Source: Cloeon dipterum (Eukaryota > Arthropoda > Insecta > Ephemeroptera > Baetidae). From it: a stretch of DNA of 64,000 nt. Position 1 is the first letter of the stretch; each line of letters opens with the position of its first letter. The notes beneath the pieces were generated by a model that worked only from the letters and a program-made list of their open reading frames with translations, was not told where the DNA came from and did not search any database. Of the stretch, positions 38,865 through 50,992 are shown piece after piece. The DNA lies in NCBI RefSeq assembly GCF_949628265.1, contig NC_088788.1, positions 12,462,001 to 12,526,000 of the forward strand. The letters are read 5' to 3'. A program made the position numbers and the translations under genes.

Positions 38865-41800
38865 TCTGCGAACACAACATTTTGCAAATAAATACATATA
38901 ATAAGTCAGAAATTCGGATTTTACAAAAATTCAGAACGGCCTTATTTGGTGCCGGGTTTAAAAGATTCTTGGAATGAAAAAAATAACAATTATCAAGGTT
39001 GAATGTTACTTGTGACGTTATTTAAGCATGACATTGAGGCATACTTCGATGAGTTGTTCAAGATGGAACTCAATCACAGTGTGTTTGCCGTTATCTGTTT
39101 TCCAAAAAATGGACATCGACAACTTTTCCATAAAAAAACACTTTTTTCTTAGTTTTATATTCTTGAAACATTTGTTACGGTTCATTGTTGGATTACCACA
39201 TTAATGAGAAATTCTAATTTAACATTTCTAAATTAGAAATGATCATCAAGGGTTACCAAACTTTTGTAGCTACGAGGTATTGCTTCTTAGGAAAATAAAT
39301 TACAAAATATTGTGAATATTACAAAATATATTACGACAATAGTAATCACTCCTAGAATTTCCAAACCTTATCACTATTTTTTCTCTTTTACTGCCCCATT
39401 ATTGATAGCAGGTGATTTATTTCACTGACGAACAAAGTATAAGAGGCACGTGCTAATTGTCTGTGATAACACGGGGTTGTGTTTGCACGGCCGGCGAATG
39501 CATAAATCCACAGCTGGGCCTCTTTCTCTATGCAGCTGTATTGATTCGACGCGGCGGTTGCCATGGCTACGTACCAATTGGTACTGTACAGTGTGCACGT
39601 CGTTCGCAATTCGCTCAGAGCAGTGCTTGCTTTCCACTCTATGTATTGTGCATCATCACTCATTATTGCTTTCCATTCAGCAGATAAAATTGCGCCTACA
39701 GACAGTACAAGTTTGCTGTGGGCTGGGCGGAATTTAGAGCAGCATTGCTTAGGTCATCTCGACTCATCACACGGTGAAAAAAGTCATTAAACATTTTGTC
39801 TTTGAAACAGGTTTTTGCTCAATTGACGTGCGCAGCGGTGCTTGTATTTGGACTAAGTGAATGAAGCGCCTTCTTGAGCACGAGCTTAAGGTTTATTTGC
39901 ACTTGTAAAATCAATTAAAAAAAGTTTGGAAAATTAATTTTTCCAGGGTTTGATGACCGTGAAATAGGACATGGAGGGAAAATAAATGACCAGCGAGGCG
40001 CCAGGTCTTTAAAAAAAATCACGCAAAGGGGCAAAAGTTGCGTGATATCACGCTCGCTCCCCCCTAAAAAGCCGATTCCAACCCCCCGATCTAAAAATAT
40101 GTATGCATCCCGGCGCGTAGGACTTTCACTCTTTTTTTACGACGTTTGATGCTGTGGAATTATTACTCAGCGACACGAACTAGTTTCAGCGGGCGGATAA
40201 TCCCCCGCCGCATATTTTCATTTCGTCTACCCTGCCTTCCACCATGCTAACTCCAAATGTGTGTGTTGTTCCGACCAGGGTGCTGCAAACACGCCTAAAT
40301 GCGTGTTTCGCTAAGTGCGGATTGTGCATGGGGGAGTCCGTTGTGTTCTCGTTATTACGGTGAGAGAGTGCGGGAATTGAATTAAAATAAATTATATATG
40401 AGTATTTCATGTATTCGTAGACAGGAAATTGCATCTGCAAATCGAATTTCACGCAAGGAACTGCAATCTGCACCGAAATTGAATTGGTGGTTGGTAAATT
40501 ACTTTCAAAACGATCGTAAAAGCTATTCAACGAAAATGGCGCAGAGGAATATTTAAACTCTGCCAAATCAGGATTATAAATACTGTTTGATTGCTACTCC
40601 TAAAATATTTTATGACACGAAATAAAAGTGGCGCCCGCATCCAAAGTTTTATCCTCGCAAGGGATCCCTGGAGAGCAAAAAATTGCAATAATTATGCTTT
40701 TTATGCCGCCGTGAGTGCCGACTGTGTTTATGAATATACCACATGGTCGCTCATGGAAGTGCCAAGCATCAACATCCTCTCCGCGGGCAAAGCAAAAAAC
40801 TGTTGTGCAGACTCCACAGGAGACACTCTCATGTGCAGCACAATCAGATCAAACAGATTTGGAGTCTCGCTCCTCTATTTCGTTTAAATATTGCACGCTA
40901 TACGCGAATGATGCACGGTGGCACGCGTTTATTTTGTTTACAATTTATAGAGGGATGCCAGATCAACGACATATATGTATACTGGCAGAAATAAAAAAAA
41001 ATAACTTAAAATTCTCTGGCTGGAGTTTATTACACTTGCCCTTCTATAAAACTTGTTTTTAATAACGGTGTGAAGTGATTTTCAAAATCCTCACGAGCAA
41101 TAAATAATAATTGATTCCATTCAGTTTGATGTATCTTTCCTATAACTAATAAGGTGTGCACTTCAACGCAATAACATGAAGTTCAAATCGATTTCAGGCA
41201 ATTTTGAAGGTGACCCGGTTATTTGCGCGGCGCGGCGGTGTGTTACATTCTGAGAGCAGCAAGAGGAAGCGTTTTATTTCATAATTGACCGCTGCATTGT
41301 ATACGGGTGCTTTATTAAAACACGCGTTGAAGCGTGCCTCGAGTAACTGTGCAGAAAGAACTACCTGTGCATGCCCGCAAGCGAAATTAATATCTTGACT
41401 TGCTGGCTCACATGCCAACCATTTAGTTACGAGAGAGATTCGGAGAGAAAATGCGTGATGATGATGCTGCGCAGAGAAGTGGTTACGTTTTATAGTATTT
41501 CTCTCGCAAGACTGGATTTGAGGCATTTCAACGCTGAATTAGTCCATCTTGGCCTCGTTTGGAAGCAGACTCGCGAATTAACTACATCGGCTTATAGCAG
41601 GTTATCATGCGAAATCTGTGTTTTGACGGCAATAGGGTTTATTGATGGCAACCAATCGGAGCTAGCTTTGCATGTCTCTAATCCAAACTAGAGCGGTTCT
41701 TCGACACGCAAAAAGTGTGTTGATGGGAAAAGTTACTTTAAAGAAAGCCGATAAAAATAATCAGAAGAAAACCGACAGATATTTGAACATCTTATTCGCA

Positions 41801-44519
41801 GGTATGTGAATTGAAAGCTCAGAACTAAATCTTTTCTCTCTGGCATTTTATGAGAGTGAACGAATTTGATCTCAGCATCGTCTGTTAAACTAACACAGTT
41901 AACTCCCCGATTTATTTGACAATATATTAAATAGGTGAATGCACTTGAAATGCTCTAGCCCTTGAAAATATTTGTCACGCAGCAGACATTTCATGCATGT
42001 CTCGTCGCGCGGGCAAAACCCAGCACCTGGGCATTGAAATGCTGCTGGCCGTCTGCTATATGTACTCCATTCTGCCGGGCTACACTTCCTTCAGGTACAC
42101 ATAGAGCGGCACAAAACCCGCACCACGCTTTTTTATAATATCATTTTATCCCCTCGTGGCAACAAACGCACAACAGCTGCGCGCGTGCAGCGCCGGAAAA
42201 AAAATATCGCTCCACATTCATAAAGGAAGCAAAATGCCTCTATATACTGGGGTTGAGGTGTAAAATATGGTAATGCGATCATAATTATTGCATCCGTGCT
42301 AGACATAGACATTGATGTGAAAATTATCGTTATCATCCTCGTGCAGCGAGGGTATTTATGATAATTTCGGGATACAAAGAAAGCTTACAAGTCGCATTCA
42401 TATTGTGATGTGTGGATGTTTCTTTTTTATGGATCCACCCCAGTTACAGAGATGAATAAAAGCCCCTTTGGGGAGTGCCAACGTTTTAAAACAAAAAATG
42501 TATGTTTCAAAAGAGTGTCTGCCCGTGCCCGTGCCGCATAAAAAGAGGAATAATCTGGAGCTTTCTGCTAATTGCAGCCTTTTGGTTCATAAAGATTGAC
42601 AGGATGAATGCGAGAGACGCTCGCGTGCGTTTTTGAGGGGCGCCTAATTTCCTCCCTTTGGCGAATTGCAGTGTAGTGTCGCGAAATTGCGTGACTTGAG
42701 GGGAGACACAGGAAATTTACGACTCGTAATCTTTCCGTTTGACAAACTAAATTGACTGCTCGCCGAGGGGTTTAAGCCGTAAATTATTGGATTGGCCGAC
42801 AGGTTATGTACGCCAAAGAGGGACTAGCGAGGGAGTGCAATTTTCCCGCACATAATCACGCGAACAGAGGGGTCAGCATCTGGAAAATTAACAGACATTC
42901 GTGCCAAATCCCATCAAACGGATGCACGCGCGCGTATATTCCAATCACGCATTATTGGAGTGCTGACAAATTTCCGAGGAGAGAACAGAATGCGTTGGTT
43001 TTCAAAAGAGTGAAAATCAATTTCAGAATTGGCTTCACCCCCTGCCAGCTATGGTTAATGACTATTCAAAAGAGAAAAATGAACTCCGAGTGAATGGAGG
43101 GTCTAATCTATGCGGCTATTTTCAGAGTGCGCGCTGGAAGGCGTTTTTCTTGGAAACACCCTGCTCTCGTGGAGCGATAAAGAAATGTAGAGAGGAAGTT
43201 GGCTGGGATTACGAGAGAATTAAAGGATATCGCAGACCTAAGTGTGTTATTTTTACTTTAGCATATCGCCTCAAGCCGCAAGCAATATACTTTATCCATT
43301 TATTGATGTACATTCGAGTCATTAAAGAACTTTAAGGAACAGCTCATACGCAGCACTTCGTGTTTCACGCTGATAATTATAATAATTTGGCGCTGCTTTC
43401 GATTGTTATCACGCGCGTGCACACACATATACCGCATCGCTGGTAACCGACAAATAAACCTTCTTGATACAATCCACTTCATTTCTGGAACACACACTCA
43501 CGCATTCGCTGGTGTGTTTCTAATTTTACGATTTTGGGTTGGATACGTTTTCAATTAGTGGCACTCATCATTAGCAACTTAAGTGCAGAATTTCACGCTG
43601 AAGATAGAAACAAACGGTGCTGCGGATAATATATAAAGCAGCCAACAATTATAATTTTTTGCTTCTAAAAATAAACGTGCAGAAGCTGTAGGGCACGAGT
43701 GTTTCTTAGAATGCCATAAAAGCCGTAAAATAATGCTCTTGTTTTTTACGGAAAGCTCATTTCATTGCCTAATTTGTTAATTTGCGAAGTAAAAACCATA
43801 AATAGAAACATCAGCCATGCCTTGATAATTAGCATGAGGAATTAAAAGTTATTAAGTTGTCATTCGTATCACTTGGCAAGCGTTTTGCCAGACAGAGAAG
43901 TCATATTGTTTACATTGGCGTGCTATATGGGGGTGATTGATGCTCGTCAGTCACATTAGTAGTTTCTTAATGCACTGAGCTGCAAACATGCAAGGGGCAC
44001 CCATTAGTCTGATCATTATTTTTTTATCGGCTCAAAGCTGATGGAGAGCTTTGCTCATACGGCAATCGAGCGGCAAAAAGAACAGCGTCTCTGTACGGCT
44101 TCCTCTACTCTGTGCTAGGCATGTGCGACATTTGGAGCCGGTGATTCATCATATCTTGCAAATAGAAATACGCATAGTTGGGGGTGGACGAGGGAAGGTT
44201 CAAGGTTTAATAAAATGCGAGTGCGCTGGTCTGCGTCCCCAGCAATGCGCCACCAACAAAAGCGCCGCATTTACTTTCCCTCATCGGCGGATGAAAAAAC
44301 GCGTGTGGAGACGGGGAGCTTGTGAAAATAAAACTTTCATTGAGAGCAGTCAACTTTTGAATCTTGCAAAAACTCGTGGAAATCCCCGCACTAAACAACT
44401 TGAGGGGCGAAAAATGGGGGAGCCGGCGGAAAGTGGAAGAATATGTGGTGGTAAATTAAAATGCAAAACGAGATAATGCGCTCTGTGTTTTCACGCGTCG
44501 AAGGGTTCTGTGCAAAATT

Positions 44520-45030
44520 AAGGGTGGAACCGCACCCTCCCGACGGCGGTTTGGCAACAGAGCGGCGAAAAGAAGGTTCGCGCGGCAGCCAGGGGGATGG
44601 ATTCGCCCATTGATCGTGGCACAAAGCGAGAGAGAAGAGAACGCGCCTTGCTGGTCACGTGACAGTGTTTTATCGGAAAACCACCCCCGAGCCGCCGCAC
44701 CCTTACCTTTCCCAATTGTTATTTCTTAAAGTGATTCACCCTCGACCCCGACCGATAAGGGAGGCGGCGCGTGTGCGAGGTACAATACTCGCTCAGTCCT
44801 CCGCAGCCAGCGTTAGTTTGCTGAATTTCGACAGTCGCCGCCGGCCGCGCCGGCCGCTCCTGGAATTCCCTGTTCGCCCAACCAAAACCCACCCCTGTGG
44901 GTGTGTGTTTGTTATGACTAGAGCGGCGATCAATAAATTTTGCTGCGTGCGTGCGATGCCGCCCCTGCAGCCGCATAGCTAGACACCTGCATTTAATTAA
45001 AATTCGCAACTATAGGGTGAGTCGGCAGTA
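44520..45030. promoter_or_regulatory. GC- and CpG-rich island, possible alternative promoter
   Basis: A marked shift from the AT-rich surroundings, with many CG dinucleotides, G/C palindromes such as GCCGGCCGCGCCGGC around 44840, and an E-box palindrome at 44654. On the - strand a GGGAAAG|GTAAGG donor at 44707/44706 could end an alternative fascin leader exon. On the + strand a TATAG|GGTGAGT-like donor lies near 45015. Which strand, if any, is transcribed from here cannot be decided. Confidence 0.35.
44654..44663. promoter_or_regulatory. E-box palindrome GTCACGTGAC
   Basis: A perfect 10 bp palindrome with CACGTG core, the type bound by bHLH-Zip factors (USF, MITF/TFEB, Max). It lies in the GC-rich island in the fascin leader intron. 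Confidence 0.4.
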
Positions 45031-45649
45031 GAGTGTACCGGAGCCAGATAATTAAATTTTATTGCCTTGACAAGAATGAAATGCGATTAGCCGTCACAGT
45101 CTCTCTCGCCGCAAGGGTGGATATTTATTAGACGCCGCAACGCTGTCTCTTAAGAAGACGGCGTTCGGCACTTGATTCCCCCGGGGTGCCGTCTCTCACA
45201 CTTAAGAGCTGAGAGGGCTGCTGGATAAGGAAACTCAGCGAAAGATAAAAAGTATCGCAAAATCTATACTTCGCTCAGCTTCCACTCCGTTAAGGTGTAA
45301 TATTTCAGAGATAGTAAAAATACCGTATAATTTATTACAACAATATTTTTGCAGAAAATATTGAGCAGATATATATTTTTAATAAATTTTATTCCTTGAG
45401 AATTCAATAGGCAGGCATTGATAAAAAAAGTAGAATTGTAAAATAAGCGGCAAAACAATTAAATCCTTGTGAAAAATTACACAATTTTACCCTTCAAAAA
45501 ATAATGGAAGCAGGAATAGTGTAATCGTTGACAAATAAAAAAAATTAAGGTGAGAGCCTAATACTTAAGACAAAATTTTGAAAATTTTGTTAATTGACGA
45601 AATTTAGTCAGAGGCAAGAGGAAGAACAGTGAAAAACACAATGACTCAC

Positions 45650-45890
45650 CTGTCAGTTGTATGTTATGAAAGTTAGTTTATGCTTGGGTCGCGAGCGCTC
45701 GGCGCTTCTGGGCCAGGTGGGATCCTCTCGCAGACTGAACAGTCACCGGCCCGAGGGGTTCAACAGCGGTTCTGGCTGCTCTTTGCAGCGCCAGAGAGCG
45801 GCGACCGCAGGAAGCTGAATCCACTATTTCCTCTTTCCTCTCAAGTAAAATTGCAGCGTGTACACCGCTAATACAGAGAAATCGCATTTC
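45650..45890 (-). other. Candidate non-coding first exon of fascin
   Basis: On the - strand the sequence ends in CTGACAG|GTGAGTCAT, a very strong splice donor (intron side 45649-45641). The exon is GC-rich and is preceded at about 45905-45920 by an AATATATTTTT stretch that could act as a TATA-like element. It lies between the AFG1L 3' end and fascin, both on the same strand, and fascin needs an upstream leader exon. The 5' limit is a guess. A different or additional leader exon in the island at 44.7 kb is possible. Confidence 0.45.
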
Positions 45891-45899
45891 ACCTCAATC

Positions 45900-46527
45900 T
45901 ACTCTAAAAAATATATTAAATTAATGTAATTATCGTAATTACCGGAATTTCAAGTTTTCAGAAAGTAATAATGTTTTTAAAGGAAAAGTATACTAGCCTT
46001 AAAGCACACTGGAACTAGGTTAAAATGAGTTAAAAATTTAATAATTTGCTAGTGTATGCAATTTTTGTGGCAAAAAATGTTGAGCTGTTACAAAATACAA
46101 CAAACTATCACGTTCCTATTAAAAAATAGCCAGATAATAGGTAATTAATTGAGTTTGTTTTAAATTTTAGTATCATTCTTACACCACAATAAACGATAAA
46201 GCAAATTATGTTAATTTTCTTAATTTTTATGTTTACTTCGTCAGCAATAAAGATTTTTAACCGTCATATTTTGATTGATGTTGCAGAAAGTTAATCAAGG
46301 TGAAAATAGTTTGTTTTTTAAATCCTTTTATGGCGACAACTCAAATTATAGCAATTGTTTTGGAATTAATAAATAAAATATTTATTTATTTATTACAATC
46401 AACAAGTGAATTAAACGCCTAGTGCTCATCAAGCACCTATTGCTCAAACAAGACTAGGTGGGTGAACAAGGTAACAATTTCTGGTTTTTTGGCAGGCTTG
46501 CCATTCTATTGAGCTATGACATTATCT
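45900..46527. other. Intergenic between fascin leader and AFG1L 3' end
   Basis: AT-rich, no gene seen. TTTATT words (AATAAA on the - strand) at about 46380-46392 could end the AFG1L transcript. Confidence 0.45.
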
Positions 46528-48262
46528 TCACTTGTGCTTCTCCCACTGCTCCCAATACTCTCTGGTCTGCATTTCTGCCAGTCTGGAGACTGTCCGGTCA
46601 AAAGCAAACAGCTCCTCTTCGCCTGTAAATATACTGGCAGACGCGTTTTCCTAGGGGGGAAATGATAATTAGAATTGCAAATAGTGGCCATTGTTAACAA
46701 CTCTCTGATGGAGCAACTAATTATCAGTTCAACGGAACCATTTTGGTGGGAGTTTGAAGGCATTTATTTTGTAAAAAAGCGACTCACAGATCCGAGCTTG
46801 ATTCCTAGATCATCCATTAAAGCTCTGTGGTCGTCAGCCACGTGATCATCTTGCACCGCGACAAATAAATTTTTGTGTGATGCATCAGCCGTTACTACTA
46901 CTCTGACCTGGAACAAATTATCAATTTAATGGTGATATTTTCAGCTTCCAGCAGCCGAAAAATCTGATGAATCTCACTCTGTTGTCGTAGAGAGTGTCAA
47001 TCAGAGTGATGAATCTCCTGGACTGAGATTTCAGCTTCAGACTAAGCTCAGGAACGTCTCTGATGATAATAGTATGGAAGGCGTGTGCCATCTTAAGGTA
47101 ATCGCTCGCACCCAGAGGCTAAAAATAGGCACCATTAAATAACATTTAAAAAAATGAGTTTAAAACAATCCTCACCCTATCACATAATTCAGTAAAAGTA
47201 CAGTCCGCAACTTGCCCACAAGTACGCTGAAAGGTTACGTTTCTGCCTTTGATTCTGAGAGTTTTGGGCCGGATGATGTCATTCTCCATGGAACACAGGA
47301 ACTTGAAAATATTATCAGCCTCTTGATTGGCTTCACAGTCCTTTTTGCTGAAATTTTGTTATACGTATTATATGGCTATACAGGAAAGACGAAAAAATAA
47401 TACTAACATAAAATAGCTTCGCTGTCTTCCTGGCAAGGACTTGAGCCTGTAGTCGATTCCAGAATCTAAGCTGGCCACATTGCAACGCGACTTCAGTACG
47501 CCAATAAATGGCACAAAGTTGGAGCGCTGCAAACCGTTTTTGTACAGGTCATCAGGGGATCTGTTGCTGGTGGCCACCACAACTACTCCCGACCGAAAAA
47601 GAGCAGTGAAGAGGCGTTTCAAAATCATGGCATCGGCAATATCGGTTACCTGAGGAAGATTAAGTTTTATAATTATTAAGCAAATTCTAGTTCACGATTT
47701 TTTGACTCACTTGAAATTCGTCAAAACAAATGAGCCAAACCTCCTTGCTAATTGATTCGGCCACTGGTGGGATCGGATCGTAAGACCTCGACTTGCTGCT
47801 TCTCCCTCCGTCTCCAATCTGAGACTGCAGTTGCTTGTTTTCGTGGATCCTGGTGTGAACATCCTGCATGAAGGCGTGAAAGTGAACCCTTTTCTTCTTG
47901 GAAATGTGGTCACAGCAGTTGTGGAAGAGGTCCATCAGCATTGTTTTTCCTCCTCCAACTGCACCATACAAATAAAGACCTTTGGGCGCTTCCAATGATT
48001 TTTTTGAGCTGCCAAACAGTTTGCCAAACAGGCTTGGTTTCTGCGGTTGGTAGTTTTGGAGGTCTACGTAGACCTTCTGCAGTTCTTCAGCGATGTGTAG
48101 CTGATATTCATCCTTAATGAGTTCACCTTTTTCAATTTTTTCATGCAAAACAGCAAGAGGGCTGCCTGGCAAGTGCGTTGCGCTAGAATTCAGTCTCTGA
48201 AGGGTTCGTAGGCTGGACAATGTCCTTGGTTTTATGAAGCTACAGACGGTGATGATCACCAT
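46528..48262 (-). CDS. AFG1L: AFG1-like mitochondrial ATPase (LACE1/AFG1L), 449 aa
   Basis: An AAA-type P-loop ATPase of mitochondria linked to respiratory-complex quality control and p53 import in other organisms. Coding exons in transcript order: 48262-47711, 47649-47408, 47347-47176, 47118-46978, 46907-46788, 46650-46528; phases fit. The N-terminal 30 residues are basic and Ser/Thr-rich without acids, as in a mitochondrial targeting sequence. Walker A is GAVGGGKT (100-107), Walker B LICFDEFQ (Asp181, Glu182), followed by [14 protein letters not shown] and [20 protein letters not shown] (sensor-1 Asn and Arg-finger region). C-terminal peptides [34 protein letters not shown] and [20 protein letters not shown] are diagnostic. 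The donor of exon 2 was set to GTTAGT because only it keeps phase with the next exon. A TTTACAG acceptor at 48290-48292 points to a 5' UTR intron. Confidence 0.95.
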
Positions 48263-48289
48263 TGCGAATGTGTGTATTCAATGACCCGT

Positions 48290-48922
48290 CTGTAAAGGAG
48301 AAAAATTTAACACACTGCAAGCTTTTAAAGGATTTATTTTTTAAAAGAACATATGAACATTAAATTTAAAAATAGATTAAAGCGTCCTACTTACAAAAAT
48401 GAGGAAATTATGCACAGGAATTCACTGGCAAAGTAATTTTTCATGCAGCACTATGCCATCAAATATGCTGCTCTCAAATCGAACTTTATAAAATTAAAAT
48501 TTAGATCATTGACACATCGCAGTGAACGCAGCTTCAATGCTTTTTCGCTCTTGCTTTCATCGTCACAGTGTCAGTTTTGGTTCTTGACGTAATTCAAAGT
48601 GGGTGGGTATTGAAAACCAATGCTGCCAACTTAATATTAAATACAGAGATCAATAATTTTTAAGAAGTCTTCAGAAAATTGGTCTAAAAATAAAATAATA
48701 AGATCAAATTATATATTTTTAGCTACATATTTTAAAAATATGTCTTATAAAATGGCTTGATATTGAGTTAACCTTTGGTGTAATTATTTTTATAGCTTAG
48801 TAAGGATGTCAACATTGGCTATGGATACGTCATTGTCATTATTTTTCTAGGCACAACACATAACAGCTGAGCTGAGCTAGTCGACTCATTCATAGACTGA
48901 TGGAAATATTGTTTTGAAGACA
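48290..48922. promoter_or_regulatory. Shared upstream region of AFG1L (-) and GET3 (+)
   Basis: The start codons of two divergent genes are 660 bp apart. The stretch includes the leader intron of AFG1L and the 5' UTR of GET3, so the true promoter space is shorter still. It may act as a bidirectional promoter. No TATA box stands out. Confidence 0.45.
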
Positions 48923-50543
48923 ATGGCACAATCAACTAGCTCTTCGGCCGACGCGGAGTTTGTTTCTGCTGATATGGAGGAATTAGAGCCAACTCTTAGA
49001 AATGTGATCGACCAGAAATCCTTGAGGTGGATTTTCGTCGGCGGCAAGGGTGGTGTGGGAAAGACGACGTGCAGGTATGGATGAGATGAGCATCCCAAAC
49101 ACACCTTTTCTTACCATGCCGAGAGCTTAATGTCATTTTAATTTAACAAATTGTTAGCTTGGGTTTGTTTATATTCCTTTACATAATAGGTATGATGTAC
49201 AATATCACGCACTGATTTCTCTTGCGGGAAAAGTAAAGGATATATATGTACCCGAAATATTATTGATTTGAAACAAACCCAAAATATGTTGTGTTTCTAT
49301 TACATAATACCGGAATGTTATTATTTTGATTATTTGATTTTAGCTGTTTCAAATCATCTGGGAAAGCAAAGTTATTTTGTCATTATTTTGCCCTATCTTG
49401 CAAATTCAAAGCTCTAATCTTGATGATGTTCAAACTTTCAGCTCAAGCCTCGCTGTGCAGTTGTCCAAAGTAAGGGAGAGTGTACTGATCATCTCAACAG
49501 ATCCTGCACACAACATTTCAGACGCTTTTGACCAGAAATTTTCCAAAGTTCCAACCAAAGTCAATGGATTTGATAATCTGTTTGCTATGGTAAAATTTGG
49601 CTGCATGTTACAAATAATTTCAATACATTCTTGTGCTTTTTATTTTTGCAGGAAATCGATCCCAATGTTGGCTTCAATGAGCTTCCTGATGAATACTTTG
49701 AGGGCGAGAACGACACCATGCGTTTGAGTAAAAGCGTCATGTCAGAAATCGTCGGAGCTTTCCCTGGCATCGACGAGGCGATGAGCTACGCTGAAGTCAT
49801 GAAGTAATAATTGATGCTTAGTTTTAGCTTCATTTTGGCTAATGACAGTATTTTTTAGATTGGTTAAGGGTATGAACTTCTCTGTAGTGGTGTTTGACAC
49901 AGCACCAACAGGCCACACGCTCAGGTTGCTCTCTTTCCCACAAGTTGTTGAGAAGGGGCTAGGAAAACTGCTAAGGCTGAAGATGAAAATGGGGCCTTTT
50001 ATATCACAGGTAATCATTCAAATTTTTACGTTGAAGTTAACTACTTCGAATGCGTTTCAGATGGGGTCATTGTTGGGGCTGGCCGATTTCAACCCTGATT
50101 CATTTTCTGGAAAAATGGAAGAGATGCTGCAGATCATCAAGCAGGTCAACGAGCAGTTCCGCAACCCAGAACAAACAACGTTTGTGTGCGTGTGCATCGC
50201 CGAATTCCTGTCGCTGTATGAAACAGAACGACTGGTCCAAGAACTCACAAAGTGCGGAATCGACACGCACAACATAATTGTGAACCAGCTCTTGTTCCCC
50301 TTGCCTGGAGAAAAGCCGTGCAGACTCTGCGCTGCGAGATGCAAAGTTCAAGCCAAGTACTTGGATCAGGTTTGCTGAGTGAAAGATTTTGGCAGGCAAA
50401 ACTCTAATGAAAACTTTCAGATCGCTGACTTGTACGAAGATTTTCACGTGACGAAATTACCTCTGCTTGATCACGAAGTGCGAGGGGCAGAGCAGGTGAA
50501 GAGGTTTTCCGAAAATTTGGTAGCACCATACAAAGCATTCTAA
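48923..50543 (+). CDS. GET3: GET3/ASNA1 ATPase, tail-anchored protein targeting, 344 aa
   Basis: A cytosolic ATPase that carries tail-anchored membrane proteins to the ER receptor in the GET/TRC40 pathway. Coding exons: 48923-49074, 49442-49589, 49652-49803, 49859-50009, 50061-50369, 50421-50543. P-loop GKGGVGKTT (41-49), switch [13 protein letters not shown] (from 69, catalytic Asp71 region), switch [11 protein letters not shown] (163-171), the Met-rich client-binding region (LKMKMGPF onward), and CRLC (Cys288, Cys291), the zinc-binding pair at the dimer interface. The length matches animal orthologues (about 340-350). The ATG chosen is the first in frame and is followed by the acidic N-terminal tail usual for the family. 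It is divergent from AFG1L and convergent with the FLYWCH gene. Confidence 0.96.
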
Positions 50544-50992
50544 ATCCTCAAGTTAGAAGTTTGAAGATTGAGCCCAGCCAACTCCGTTTATACAATCGAT
50601 TTCAAGGACTTATTACAAACAAGGTTAAAAACAAACAGTAAAGTTGCTATTTTGCATGAGTATAACAAACATTTTCGCTAAAAATATAATGTTATGATTT
50701 CATTGAGAACATAAATTTTTCTTAAAATTCAAGCTAATTTGATTTTTTGAGATAACCCTCATCCTTGCCCAAACTGAAAAATCATTTTAATTGATCCCTT
50801 CAACTAAATGATTGAACTGCGTGTTTTGCTGATTAACCTAATTAAAAAAATGTATGACATTTTTGTAATTCATCATCAAACTTTATTAATTAAAATAACA
50901 TTACAAATTTTTCTGATTCATTTTCATTTGTGTAATTTTAGAATAATTTAAATTAAAGATCTATACTCATTCAACAGTGTCCATAAACATTT
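50544..50992. other. Convergent 3' regions of GET3 and FLYWCH gene
   Basis: About 450 bp, AT-rich, between converging genes. TTTATT near 50882 (AATAAA on the - strand) probably ends the FLYWCH transcript. Confidence 0.5.

Larger units (their letters stand above)
38866..45649 (-). other. Probable leader intron of fascin
   Basis: About 6.8 kb between the acceptor 1 bp before the fascin start codon and the strong donor at 45649. No coding exon was recognised on either strand. A GC-rich island sits at about 44500-45030 inside it. Confidence 0.45.

Noticed and set aside
44051-44476. 141-codon + strand ORF near the GC-rich island
   Set aside because: Composition-driven; no domain, no promoter or splice context that fits.
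45000-45020. Possible + strand splice donor (GGTGAGT) after the GC-rich island
   Set aside because: No + strand gene could be linked to it, and fascin and its needed leader exon are on the - strand.
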